This document shows positions 19,095-34,000 of a stretch of 64,000 bases of DNA, piece after piece. The notes under the pieces were generated by a model that saw only the letters and a program-made list of their open reading frames with translations, ran no database searches and was not told the DNA's origin. A program made the translations under genes and the position numbers. This DNA comes from Spinacia oleracea (lineage: Eukaryota > Streptophyta > Magnoliopsida > Caryophyllales > Amaranthaceae), in assembly GCF_020520425.1 (NCBI RefSeq), contig NC_079487.1:134872385-134936384 (forward strand). The letters run 5' to 3'. Position 1 is the stretch's first letter. Every line of letters starts with the position of its first letter.

Positions 19095-22000
19095 TTAAGA
19101 ATTTGATATTCCCCAATTACTGCTATAGCTTTCTGACATAATTAGCACGACGAGTGATGACCAACCAGTAAATTGTCGAACACCTTTACCCTTTCCTGTC
19201 TTCTGATCATACTGCTCCCAAATATAGCCAGTCTTGTAATAGTTCTGAATGATATTTCTGCAATGTTGAAGACAAATGATTATGATTATGATTATGATTA
19301 TGATTACATACAACTGCAAATTTAGGTTATTAACCCAAAGTGAGCATGTTGGCATTATTATATGGTTAAAAAGTTGCTAGTACCTAATTAAATTGCTTCT
19401 CAACTCATCATAGATGGTTCTGGCTCTCAATTTATAGGGACCATCAACTGCGAGAAGTTAAAGCACGATTGTCAAACCCTAAAAACAATGCTTTATACAA
19501 GTACAAATTCAAGCAAGCAATTTAGGCTATCTGAAAAGTACAATTTCTATTTCTATTGATCAGTACCTTCAGAGTAGTGGTGAAGAGCAGAGAGGATCAT
19601 GTAATTCATGTTTATCCAAACTGTTCCTCTCCAGTATGGCGCATCATGCTCTGTATTGTATTTCATGTATATGGAACTGGAGAAAATCAAATAAGTTGCA
19701 AAATCAGAATTTTTCTTGGTTCAAAGAAAATAACTCATAAATAGTATAAAGGAGAGGGAGCATAAATTAGACAGAAACAGATCAAAAGCAAGTCAACATG
19801 AGTTGAAAATTATATGCACAGAGAGTAGCACCTTGTTTTGGAAAGGGAGCGAATCCCATAATTGGTCCATAATACACTTCTATTTGAAATAAGATCAAGC
19901 TGTTTTCCTAAAATCCATGACTCCTGTAACATAATTGTCACTCTTGTCAATAGAATAAGAGATACTAACGTAGAAATGCAGTATGAGAAAGTAAATTATA
20001 ACGGTGAATATCTCGAGCCATTAAATATTGAGGGTAACTAAGTGAGTTTCTGGAATCTTCAAATTATCACGTTCGGTATGAACTCTCATTCAACCATAAA
20101 TATCATTTCAACGATGACCACTTGACCAGATGTTAATTTGTGTCACATTTTTGTCACAACAGATGAATAATTCCCATCTCAAAATGATATCAATCAAGGA
20201 AATCTGAAACTTACAGGAGGTATAAGTTTTCCCATTAACGGAAAGAGGCTGACATAGCCAAAATGAGGTACAAATTGAAGTTTTGGTTCCTCGAGGACTT
20301 CTCGGACCATCTCTTTACTGGCATGATTTCCATTCATCTTCATTTGTGAGCGTAAACGAACCTAGAAAAGAAACATATCACAGGCAGAGATCACTTGCTG
20401 TTAGAGAAGTTGCAGCTACAAGCCCATCAGAACCAAATGCAATAGATGTGACATGGTAATTGACGGATTTAGGGGGGGCTACTTGAGCTGTAGCTCTTTT
20501 TTATCTTTAAAATGCTTCAAGAAAGATAATGAAATGGTAAGGTTTAGTTGGTTGTTGAGTGCTGCTGAATGTTGAGCGGTAGGCTTGGTCACGAGTTCGA
20601 TACTTGAAAGACTGTATTTAAAATTGTTTTTTGTGACAACTCAAACTTTTTCTTTTCCCACTGTTCTCCTTTCCCATATTCACTGCTTAGCTAAATGTTC
20701 TTACTGGTTTAAATCTTCTATTAGACATTCTATCACGACCCTGGCCTCCTTGCAACTCATGAGCACTCTCAGTATTTGTATTATCAAATTTTCCATGTCA
20801 ACTACTCCGCATTTTATTAGATCTCTTGAATCCCAGTCACGGCCCTTTGAGTTCTCTGATTAAGGATAATTTTGGGAAGATTTCATGTCATTTAATTCTC
20901 ACATAATGACATACAGATGTTCTGCCTTCTTCTCCATCCCGTTTTTAGCTTTTTACCCTCTCCCATGGTCACACGTGGGTTTAGTCCCCTTTTTGCTATT
21001 ACATGTCCTGAATCTTACACAGCTATAGCCACAAACCTCCGTAAGAAAGGATCTCCAGGGAAGTTCCATTATTCTATTTACTGAGATTTTGGTTTCATGC
21101 AGCTACATTAAACACCTTTAAACTTGACTATTACTGTTGAGGTCCTTTAGGGCTCCATTTGGTATGACGAAAAAAAGTTTTCCACATTGATCAAACAACG
21201 CCCAATGCCTCGTTTTTTCTAGTAGCAGATATTGAAAACCTAGTCCTGCACTGACTTGCCAAAGCATATAAAACTTAGGACTACTATCCTCGAATCATGG
21301 AGGAATGGCTTTAAGAAAGTCATCAAAATAGCTACGGGTCTTAGTTGATCAAATACATACATTCAAATTTGCAGAGTGACACAATGGTTAGCAAGTTTAG
21401 GTCATCTACGAATGAACATCTTAACAGATCACAAGCTATTGGAGTTTGTTCTGGCATCTCCTAGTCTCTTGTAAATCAACAACACTGACGGAGAACAAAA
21501 GATGCTCCCCATCTCTCACAAGGCCACAACCAAACAAAAGAGAGTTTTTCATTACAAAAAAGTGAAAAACTTGAAGGGAATACAGAAAAATATCGTGTAG
21601 GGTTGAAATACAATAAGATAAGTTGCAAGCTGCCAAACAAACAGCTTAAAGGACAATTGAAATAGAAGGCGTACCTTTTCAGTGTGGTTACCAAAATCAA
21701 AATATGCCCCAACAGCCTCATCAAAATGCATCTGGACAGAACACGTGTAGAAAATTTAAGATGCATACAGAATAACAAAGAAATGTAATGCTAAATATTC
21801 ATGGACCCACAAGAAATGACAACAGATGAATTGCTACGTTAAAATAAATAATTTCAGAATAAACTCTCAAAATTCACAAACCTTGTTGAGTATTTCAAAA
21901 TTTGACAGCTGTTTGACAGTGTAGCCATACTCCTGCGATAATCCATTCATAACATCACAAGGCTTACTAATATAACAGACATATTCAATACTTCAAAAAA

Positions 22001-25000
22001 AATTCACCTCGTTGTACCTTCCCTAATTCATTATCAATATCAGTAACTTTGACAATGGTCTGTAAGCAATCTGCTGCCAGAAGCATCCAGCATCTGAGAT
22101 CCACGTGGCGTTCGTCGCCGTTAGGATGAGAAGCACGTGGGTAGTCATCCAATCCGGATGACAGTGTCTGGAAAGTTCCCAAAAGTAATTGCATTACAAC
22201 ACCAAATATTCACAAACAAACTTAAAGAAAACATCAAATCTGCAAGCAGGTTTCCATCCTGCCTATGCCTATTTCATCTGTGTAAGCAGGTTGGAATTCA
22301 AATACACGAGCAAAGAAGCAACACATGAGTACTACAGAAAGCATAATATGGTCTTGTCTAACCACCGGAAATGAACACCCAACTAAAGACAGACCGTTAC
22401 CCAAAATATTATTCAAACAAATACAAAATGGTATACTTGATATAAAGTAAAAAGTCATAGGTATTCACACTACAAAGGGGAAAAATATATAACATACATG
22501 ATGCAACCATGATCCTATTACAAAGATTTGTTATGCTTCATGCAAATGGTAACCAATAAAAAGAGGAAGAATTCACAGGCACTGTAAAAATGAAAGACTA
22601 AAGTTAATACTAATAATTTATCCCTATCAGAACCTCAGCCAGTAGAACAGGCCCCAAAAAGGTGCAATTAGCTAAGTACTTAACCTCAGCCAGTAGAACA
22701 GATTCAAAAAAGCACTTCAATGGGCATGCAACAAAAAGAATTGATAGTAAACCCAGAGTCTAGGGAGATTAACATGTAGTCATGTACACACGCTTAACTC
22801 TACTACTCCCGTTTCTTTGGGTTGGTTACGGATACTATTTGCACTATTGCACGTATAGTATGGAAAGTGGAGACAGGATAGCAAGTGGTCATGTGTGAGA
22901 AAAAAATATGAGATGTAGTATACAAGTGGAGTTTATGTAATAAAAAATAGGAAAGAGATGTTGCAAACTTGCAAATGAGGTTGCGTAAGAAAAAGTAGGA
23001 AAGTGAGTGTCGCATGTGGGGCAAGGACGGGTAACATAGTAAAAATATTTACCAAAAATGGATGAGAGAGGAAGTATAACCAACTCAAAGGAGCGGAGGT
23101 AGTAGTTAAAAACCCCAAAAGAAGCAGCTTAAGTAAAAGTGTAATATCTGACTTCAGGATATTAGGCAAATTGTGCGGAAAAAAGACTACATGTCATACT
23201 TTTGGATTCAATTCACGGTTAGTAACATTGTTTCTACCATGCCAAAAGTAGCTATCTGGGTCTTTTCCTGCAAATGAAGACAACAATAATGATCAAATAT
23301 GTTACAGTACACAGAAGTGCTTATGTTAGATTACATGTGAATGTATAAAAGACATGCTGCCAACAGTGAACATCCATAAGAACGGGACCAAAAAACTAAG
23401 TACGCGAAAGAATGCAGAAGGAACTTCAAGTTGATTCATCAAAGCTTAACCCACAATAAGACGTTAAATCATGTCGTGCATCTGTGGTGAAGTTTATTTT
23501 TTAATACTCCATCTTGGAAGTTCTCAAGTGATTCTCTATGAGGAGTCTTTTCAAATGTTCCTGTCTTACACTAACTTACATGATATATTTTCCTAATGTT
23601 TAATTAATTGATTAATGTATATTTTAAAAACATGTTCCTAAATGATACCATTCTTTAGTGAATCTGCACTATGCAGATCCGATACTCGCGTTGAGGATGA
23701 ATTACTTCCAAAAAACTACTATCAATTACCAGCTACTAACAGAATCAAATTTAAAATTTCAGCCCCAGTCAACCAGTATAAAGTGTTGTAGATTACTAGA
23801 ATATGAAAGATAACATACAAGCATCTAGTAGATTCATAAGATTCCACCCGGATACTTAGAAGACAAACATCTTTGATGACTCCTAAAGTCCTAAGACAAT
23901 GAAATGCAAACCCACATACAAAATTACCCCTTTGTAAATGCGAAGTACTCCGTAACAATTAGCATATTTCAGTGAAGATAACTAGCATGAACCATTTGAT
24001 CATCGACTTTCTGATCACTTTGAGAGCTTTCGCTTATACACACCATACATACATCTGACCTAATACGCAATAAGAAAGAATGTAACGCATAGTCGCATAC
24101 ACACATGAATAATCATTGTCATCTAGTTTTCTTTTTCTAAAGAAGAAACATCCAAGTATAAGTTGCCAACCAGTAGGAAGAATCACTACTACAGAAAAAG
24201 AAAAGAATAACCCCCCCCCCCCCCCCCTCAAAAAAAGACAAAAAAAACAGGGGGTAAAAGAAAAGAAAAAGTGTACCTGATTGTGAAGTATTGAACCATT
24301 TAAACCATGCATCAAGACGAATATATGCATGCTCCAAGAAGGAAGAGATCTCACTGCTTTCAGCTGCACTGAATTTACCCATCTTAATGCCAAATACCAG
24401 ATCTGCAAAAACAATATATAGATTCAGAAAGTGGTGGGCACGACAACGTTACATAATATCTACAACCCCCCCCCCCCCCCCCCCCCCCCAACCCCCGATT
24501 TGTGTGTATAGATTCGATGGAACACTTTGGGCTAATTTGACATAATTAGATAGGGAATTGTGTTCCGGGTATTAATGTGCACCACGTATTCAGTAACACT
24601 GGCATGAACAGGACACTTAAGTCAAATACTTTGATGAATGGCTGCAATCCGTGAAGTATTATCACGTTCTTTGACCTTCTTAATCACATATAAAATCTCT
24701 TTTAGAATATGAAAGACAATTAACACACTTAATCTATGACATCAGATGGAAGAATACATAGCCCAGAAACCAATACTCCAAAAACCTCAGCCGACGGACT
24801 CGACTCTAGTAAAACACAACTAGTGAACTCCAACAACCTGGTTTGTACAGTCTTAAATTCATCCTGATAATAGCAGCTCTAAACTTACACTTTGTTTGGT
24901 TAGAATTTGCAGAGTGAAAGGGAGGTGACTCGGTGAGTGGAAGGAAAGAGTGAGCTTCCATTTTCCTTCCAAATCTTTCCAACAAAGAAGGAATTTGATT

Positions 25001-28000
25001 TATTAAAAGGGGAAGGAAAATGGATCCTCCAATTATCTTCCCTTCCCCTGTGTCTTATCCAAATAAGGGGAGATGTATCTTTCACTTTGTCTCCAAACTT
25101 TTCCATCCAACCATAGTACGTTGGATTAGTTTTTCTTCAGAAGGAATGGAGTGAATTTGAAAATTGCAGAAACACACTTGCAAGAGGAAAACTTTAGCAG
25201 GATGTAATGGATCAGACCAAACATCCCAGGCCTCACATCCACTTTACCTATGCTAGACACAAGGGAAAGGGAAAGATGGGGAATACCCTTCAAATTAGCT
25301 GAGAATCTGGTATATGTTGCCTTGAGCAGGAAGCAGAGGGTATGAAAGGAATTTAGCAAGTTAGTTACAGAGAGATGATAAAAAAGCATTTAAAAAGTGT
25401 CTTGTTTAAGGAGTAACCCAGTCACTTGAAGATCTGGGAGTAGTAATGGTGATTTTCTTGCAGCAACATTACAACCTACTATCAGATACTTTATTTTCTC
25501 TTCTTCTAATTTGCATTTCTCTTCTTTTACGACACAGGTATTCGTATTACACAAGCTTGGAAGGCACTCCAGTAAAAGAGCATCAGCCAACGAGATAAAA
25601 GGATCACAAATACTCCCAAGATTCAGTAAGCTTATTGCTGGCAATGCGTAACTCATACGCCTCATGACTAACTAAAGCATCATGACCACCTTGATTTATC
25701 CAAAGTTAGATTTGTACAAACTATACCAAAAATCTTTTAGTTCTGTACTTGTGAGCTGTGGAATTAGACTATTACTGTACTCAGGACTGTGACTACTGTC
25801 TTTACCATCTGTAACATAAACTTCAGTTTATTAGTTATATTGTCACTGTAGCATTACTAGCATCTTTATAGCATACAAATCTTCAATTTTCATAGTAGCA
25901 GCAATACCTAGTACTTCATAACTCAGAAAACAACAACTACAATGTCAAAGCCTTAATCCCAAAAGGATGGGGTCAGCTACATGAACTAAAGATTTGACCT
26001 CCAGATTAACTCAGCAAATCGAGTCACTACTCACTACATTAACTGTCAGTGGCAGGCAGAAACCCACAGTAGTTAAAAATACAAGCTGAGTCAAAAGAGA
26101 AAAGTACCATGTAAAACCAGAAACAATGTAGGGGGATTGCCATTTGTTGGGTGTTGGGGAACCCATTCCTCGGGGACTTTGCTGCAGAAAAAACCGCCTA
26201 GGTGAATTATAAAATTCAAATGAAAACAATAAAGACAGTAGCTAAACAAAAATGTTTCAGTCACCTTAAAGCTTCAGCGCCCAAAATCTGTTCTCGGGGA
26301 ATCCAACCATCAATATTCAATAGATCTAACCAGTGGCCAATGATGTCCAAGCTAATACGGACATCCCAACGCCTATTGATACATAGATCAAAATGACAAA
26401 TGCAGTACTACCGTCACATAATTCGCAGCTGAGGACAAAATTAGAGAAGATCTTGAACTTGGGTAGAGTAACAAAAGGAATCATGGGTATTACCAGATCA
26501 GCAACTGATGAAAACCTTCATCCCACAAAAATCCCCGCGGGAAGACTCCACGACTAGGAACAGCTGTGTAAAGTTCTGCTGGAAAGTATAATAGATAATC
26601 ATCACCCTTTATCTGCAGGAACAAAGGGAAATTACATGACTTGTCAGAAAACATTGGTGTCACCCAACTACCCAAGATGAGGTGACTGACACTGATAGCA
26701 CTTTTGCCAGCCAGCACTGAATGAAAAGCATGCAGCAACCACAGATTTGAGACAGAGGAGACCGACCATAATGATAAGCATATTCAACTGTAAGAAATAC
26801 ACAAAGTTTAAAAGAAGGTAGCTAAAATATATTGAGAACTTAAATATGTCATGTGAAACACTTTAGTCAAATGAAAATGGAAGGGAATCAATACGGACTC
26901 CTAAAGTTGAAGGTGGTGAGACACTTATATATTTTCTTCTTTGTGATACACAGACTTACGTATGATTACAGCTTAATAAAAAAAATACTAGATATGTTTA
27001 AACTAGCTTATTAAAGCTAAAGTTGCTGGATATGTTATTGACCTGAAATCTCGCTAGATCCTTGTAATGTAAATAGGTTATGCTTGTTTGATAACAAAGG
27101 CCTTAATATGGTTCCTTGTTGACTTCTCTGCTGAATCATGATTCCAACAGACTTCAATGTCGTGGATGAGTTGATAAGGAGATTTTACTCCCACATATAT
27201 CTTTTAGAAACAATCTTTTTTTAATAACCTTTGACTGCTTGGAAAAGGTTGCTAGCATATAAACCTCCACAGCCTCAGAACTGTTGCCACTCTGTCTCAT
27301 AATACAAGGAAACCAAATACTTTTGTCGTTGAATTTATTGTAAGAGAATTGCTTCACTGTGGTACTGGTCGAAGAGTCCTATACTGCTATACATGCCTCT
27401 GTTGCCAAGATAATTTAGTCTTTTATTCATGAGAAAATGTTGCTTGCAGCTGACAATTAGCTTTTTACTATATCTGATCTCTACAATTTCTATTTCCGCT
27501 GTCATGATCACTTATTCCGTTGATATTATGAACTCGCTCAAAGAAGATTTACAGTTTCTGGTTATTTCACGTTTACAGAAAGATAACACTAATATCAAGG
27601 TGAAACCTGTTGCGTTTATAATGCGTAGTTAGTGGTTGAACTGAGATACTGCATGCCTCAGTAACGCATTTCATCTGTCAAGGAGGAAATGGGATTTGGA
27701 GAGCATTCTTTACAGTTGATCTGTTGTGTCTTTCTAAAGTTCTGGTATACTGTATACCTAGCTAAGTACCAACCACGTAATTACGTAAATAAGCCTCCAC
27801 CCCACCAAAAATGATCCACCATGTCATTTGTGACTCCCAATATCGTGAGTTGTATATTTCAGGTAAACATTTTTGGTAGGCCAGCAGAAGTATCATTTTA
27901 TCTTCTTAACCCAAAAGACATGAACAGGTAAATATAAGAAATAAGCACAGCCACATAAAATAATCCAACAGAGAAATGTTTCCCCTACATGCACACAGGT

Positions 28001-31000
28001 TCTTTATTCTCGCTAAGTACATGGAAACTTACAAAGCTTAACAATGCTTCTAGGTGTTCTAAGAAGAGTCGAAGTATATCCTTACATTTGTATTTTCCTA
28101 AACCTGACCATTTATACATAAGTGGAATTAAAACTACAAATACACTGTCCCAACTGGTGACACATTTTAGTATACCAACCCCAACTGCCACTTAACATGA
28201 TCTCTATACCAAGACATTGACTTTGCATAATCTGGAACATTTAAAGAACAAATTAATCATAAGCAGAGGTACAGTGTTGACAGATAACTTACATCAGCTT
28301 TCTGAGGCACGGAAATTTTTGATTGGCCATAGAAGTAGCCAATGCCACCGATCAAATTGGCAATTGTGGCTTCACCAACAGTAGTAGCTTCTGAATCTAC
28401 CTGAAAATAGAAAAGGCTTCAGAATTTATCACGATACTAACAAGAGAAGGCAAAACAAAGAAACGTATAATTGCATATCACCACTTTTTGGACTCTTTCT
28501 GCTTATTCATAGAGCTTCAAAAAATTATCATTTAATAATTTTCATCAAGTTCGGTCTTTCAAAACAAGTAGTTACTGTCGCTACGTATCAAGTCTTCTTC
28601 CAATGTTATCTAGACCAAGAAATATTCTAGTGCTCCTAGATACTTTGTTATAAACCCCTGATGACCGTGTTTGGAGACAAGATTATTCCCATTAACATGA
28701 TAGATAGGCTTATAGCTTTCTTCTCAACATCCCTAATTCTGTTATCTATTATAAAAACAATCTGGTTTTATATTCCTGTGTATCGTAACCAGAAATACTG
28801 TATCAGATCTGCACAAACTCTGAAGACAACATGAGTGGACATCCCTAGATTAATTAACAAAGGGGGCAACACTAAATTGAACAGCTTCTGTCCCAATTGT
28901 CCACCATCGAGCTGTATACAAGGCTCCATCAAGATCAAAGCTCATTTCTTCAGGTTTATAATTTTAGAAACGGATATGTGTATCTCTTTATAAACCTATA
29001 AGGATAGCTGTGGCTAACAAGAGAAATATAATGAAAAACATAATTTTAGCATGATAAGCTTGAAATCCCTTTATACGCAAAAGCCATTAGTTCCAGGAAC
29101 ATTGCAGACAAGTATAATTGGAAAAACTTCATATACAATAATGTGAACAAGTGGAAGCAGAAATTTCTGAATTGAACCTTGTCAGTCAAATTGAAGCATC
29201 TTTGAAATCTATCTTCAAATTCATTCTTCTTCCTCACTAGTTCCTTACTCAAGTTTTCTCCTGCATATTTATATCCTATATGCTCAGTGCTTGAACAAAA
29301 TATACAAGGAACTTGGTAAGAAAAATATTATAAGTAGAGTAAAAACATCTCACAGTTGTTAATCCAACATTCATCCAATTTCCTAAATCCTCATTCATTT
29401 GCAAACACATCAAGTTGCTACAATTTAAGTTGCTATATTTGAACGTTTTAAAGTCATGAAATATAGACAATGATTTTCCACAAAACCATCTCTTGCAAAA
29501 CGGCAATACCCAGCAGTATATGAATTATAACGTTAAAAGAAACAATTGCACCTTGTATTACAAACATCTACTTTAGCTCTTAAAAGTACATCTTAGTTGA
29601 TTATCTTACAAAACACATGTTGTTGAATCGGTCATTCGGAGCCTTTAAGTGACCAACTAGTGGGGTTTTAAGGTTCAGAACTGCCTTATATGATCGGATT
29701 CGTTCCCAAAATCTTGGGAGTTTCCGAGACCGGGTCACGTAATTTCCAAATTTGGTAAAAAACAATGTAGTTAGCCTTCAATTTTTGGATATTTTGGCAT
29801 TTTTCGGACCCCGGAAGTTTAGTGACCCGGATACTTCCCATATACCCAATGAGGCCCCGGGAGACGTATTGGGTGGTCAGAACCATCTATCTTGTCTCTT
29901 AAATGTACATTTTAGCCGATGTTCATACAAACCTCATGTTGTTGAGTCAAAGTCATTCCGAGCTTTTATTGACCACCTAGTATGTTTTTAAGGTTCCTAA
30001 CAGACTTATACGACCACTTGATACATTTCCCTTGGGAGTTTCTGAAACCTGGTCCAGTAATCTCCTAATTAGGTAAAAAACAATGTATAGTTTCGACATT
30101 TTGGACTTTTTCGAACCCTAAAAAGTGGGCTGGATAGTTCCCATGCACCCCATGGGACCCTCGGAGGCGTATTGAGTTGTTAGAACCATCTATTGCGGCT
30201 CTTAAATGTACACTTTATCGATTTACTTATAAAACCAATGTTGTTGAATCAAGGTCATTTTGAGTCTTCAAGTGACCAATTACCGGGCTTTTAAGGTTTG
30301 AAGATGTCTTATATGAATGTTGGATACATAAGCCAAATTTTGAGAGGTTCGGGTACCGAGTCCCAAAAATCGCCAAATTTGGTCAAACACAGTGTATACT
30401 CCATGGCTTTTGGATATTTTGGACTTTTTCGGACCCCCAAAACATTACTGGTCCGGATGTTTTGCATATACCTTTGGGACCTCGTGAGGTTTATTGGGTG
30501 GTTAGAACATGGGACCTAAGTCTGAAATTAATAAATTAATACTCTCTTCATCCCAATTTCCTCAACACACTTTGACCATCCCAGGTTTTTAGGCAAAATA
30601 ATTAGGCAAAATAACTGACTTCTTGTGTGATAATTAGTAGCGGGGTATTATTTTATTATAGTTAATGGGTTCTGAGGCAGTTTCTTTTTGAGAGAAATAA
30701 TATAAAAATTGTGGGTCCATGCCATTTAAGGAAAGAAATAAAAGTGTGTCGAGTAATTTGGGACAAAGGAATGCGGAAAGCGTGTAAAGTAAATCCTGAC
30801 GGAGGGAGTATAACATTCACACATTTCGATATAATAGAAACGATTTTATATTCGTTTGCAAATTTCACCGTATATTTTATCAATATTCATTGGTATAAAA
30901 GACAGTGAAAACACAACTAATTAAAAGCATCTATTAACATAAACTCAACAAGAATCTTTTGTTTCAAAATACTACCACTGTAACACAAAGGTATTCCTAG

Positions 31001-34000
31001 TTAATGTTACCGCACGGGCCAAGGAATATTAATAAACAAGTGTCAGTAGGTCTTTCTTTTTACTTTTCGTGTAGGAAAGAGAAAATGGTTTAAAGAGATG
31101 GGTATTATTAAATAAATTAAGCGGTCCCATCGGGTGGGGTAAGAGAGGGTATATTAGAGATTTTTGCATTTTCTTTGCCCCATAAAAGGAATGAAGTGAA
31201 AGTAGAAGTGTTCCAGTCCTTTATAGATATTGTTTAGAAACTAATTTTAACAAAATATAAGTGATTTTCTACCATTCCCAGATTTCGAATATAATATTGC
31301 TAGCTCAACATAAAACTATAACAAGTGTTCCTTTCTGCAGTCCTTAAATGCATTAATTCTTATTTCTAAAAAAAACATCCAAAGTGACATTATGCTTCCG
31401 TGGTTTAGTATTTTCTTTTTTACTCTTTGATTTAATACAAAGCAATCCGACAAGCATAATTTCTTCCATGATACTATATTAAATTATTAACAGATATCAC
31501 AACTCACAAATTCACAATATACTTTAGATAGAAATATATATGACCAGTAGCATTTTGACACATTGACAATTAGCATGTATGAGAAGCAAGAAGTTTATAT
31601 ATTACAACAAGAGGCTACCTGTAAGGCTACTAATGCGTTCTTCTATCAATGAACTCTTCATGTCAGTTCCTGACACAAAAGCAAAGTCTGCTTGGAAAGG
31701 AACCATCGCAGAAATCTGCAAATAAAATATACAAAAAAAAAAATCAAAACAGGCCAAGTTTCATGACAGAACCATTCTTCAGTAAATGATCAACATGTAG
31801 CTTTCCGCAGCATATTACGGAGTACATCAATAGATCCCAGGAAATTACCTGAAATACGAGAATATTAGGAGAGTGGCCGGGATTGTCTGGAAGCTCCAGA
31901 CGGCTTAAACTCCTGATCTACAAGATAAAGACAAATGCAATAGTCATTTATCATAGTATAAGCAAGAGAGAACAATGACAGATCTTTGATTCTTCAAAAA
32001 ATGACTGTTTCCTTCGGTCATCTGAGGGGCAGAAAGGATGACACTAAAGCAGTACCATCTAAGGGCTAAGGCCCAAGACAAGTCGATTCTCATAGTGGTC
32101 AGTAGGTGCTTAAAGTTGGCAAACTGCTAAAATAGGGTTCAAAGATCTATGTGCTAGATACTATCCGTTGGCAACAGAAGCAGAAAACTAATTTCCAAAC
32201 AAATTATGTCATGGCTTAAGGCAGCATCTCACTAAATTAAGATCACATACAATATTCATATTATAGAAAAACATGAAATTCACTACAACACTACAAATAA
32301 GTAAATCTCATCACATTGACAATTTCGAAAAGAAGAAGCCTATCACATACCTGATGTGCAAGAGTAACTTGGACTAGATCAGACAAGTTGTGGATGTGTG
32401 GTGTCTTAAAACCAGCATAATGAATTTCCAAATTGTCCTGACATAAAGAAAAAAAGATGAGCGCTACTACAGAAACAGCTGCTTCAGTAGAGCATAAAAC
32501 ATCATTCAGAAAGCAACAGATTAAGAAAAATATCAGTAAATGTCTAAATAACCAGATAGTTTTCATAAGCATAGATCAACATTTTCAAGCAGAAAAGACC
32601 ATTAACTTCCATATTCAAAGCTATTGCAAAAAAGCAGGATGTAAGGGTAATGAAACAACACAAGAATGTTGCTCCTCGTAATTAACAGCTGACAGGCTCA
32701 AGCTTGGAGATATCCTAACAACTGCCATATCTAGGACAGGGTTGGGAAATCCTTTGAAAAAAACCATTTGGAATGCTTGAAGAAGAATTTCAGGGCCGAA
32801 AAAGGTCCTGGTCCTGCTATTAGCTACAGATTAAAATTCAAGCTCCATGTAGTACCAGAAGATTGGACATGTGAAGCAAGGAACAAGTAAACTAATACAG
32901 CATGGGAACTATCACATGGGCGAAATAAAATCACACCAGGCTAAACCAAACAGAAAATAAAACATTACTCCGTATTAAATCAGCCTTATCAAAAAAGTTG
33001 GGGAACGAAAAAAGTGAAATAAAAGAAGTTCAAAAGTTAGTCTTTCCCATTAATAACATACAGCTGATTCCAAATGCAACTGCCAACCTCCAACGTCCTT
33101 TTGCGATCCTGATGCAAGTAATGAGCTTTCACGAATGTCCAACACATCTCTATTCAAGCTGATGGTATGTCCACCTTCATCAGCCATATAGAAGAAAAAA
33201 TGACCAGTTCCCCAACTGTCCTCATTTGAGTCTGACCTGTAACCCAAAAACGAATGTAAATATGCAAGTCACCAATTTGATCTGGAGAAAGCCATATTCT
33301 GAAGCCATGCACAGTACGTACTCATGCAAAAGAAAAAGACAAATAAATATATGATTGGAAAAACACGCTTGCAAATAACAAAAATATTGAAACTGTAAAC
33401 CTAAAAAAAGCCTATAAAGAATAAAGCTAAGCTTGACAAATATAAAGGGACCCAAACAATAACTATCTCAGGAAGTTTAGACAGTAAACTATTCCAAGCT
33501 AAAGGATGAAAACACTGAGTGTCTTTCTCGTAGACTTTTCCTAATCTCAAATGAAACGTTATGCAATATCATCATTCATCTCATCTCTTAGTGAATGGGT
33601 ATGTAGCCAAAAAAATCCATGAGCTAAAGATTTTGCGGTAACATCTTTTTAATATATCACTAAGAAAAATAAGTGGCAGCTTTTCTGTTTTTGAAGCTTT
33701 TCTTAAACATCAGTTACAAATCAGATCAAGGTCTGTGAAATTGAAACAAAAACAACGGGTGTCAGATTTTTTCCTGTTTACTCACAATTATTTAATATAT
33801 TGGCGTCATGTTGAGTAGATAAACAGCTATCTAAATGCACCTCTAATTGATTATCTATTGCAACTCAATTTTGCAAGTCACTTCAACAGGCTGCAAAGCA
33901 AAACAAAATCAGCATATTACTTGAACATTTAGCCATAACCATATAAAGAATAACATTTACTTCTGGCTCTGTAAACCAATGCGAACAGCCCAATCCCCTC

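Noticed and set aside
20560-20640. Possible SINE (cacgagttcgatac box-B-like) in a GCS1 intron
   Set aside because: Only a single weak box B; no box A, tail or boundaries could be supported.
24890-25115. Possible MITE starting tttgtttggttag
   Set aside because: The inverted right end is too diverged and no target duplication was found.
29570-30510. CRISPR-like or phage-like repeat array
   Set aside because: Units are ~300 bp, diverged and contiguous, without short repeat/spacer structure; the host is a plant.
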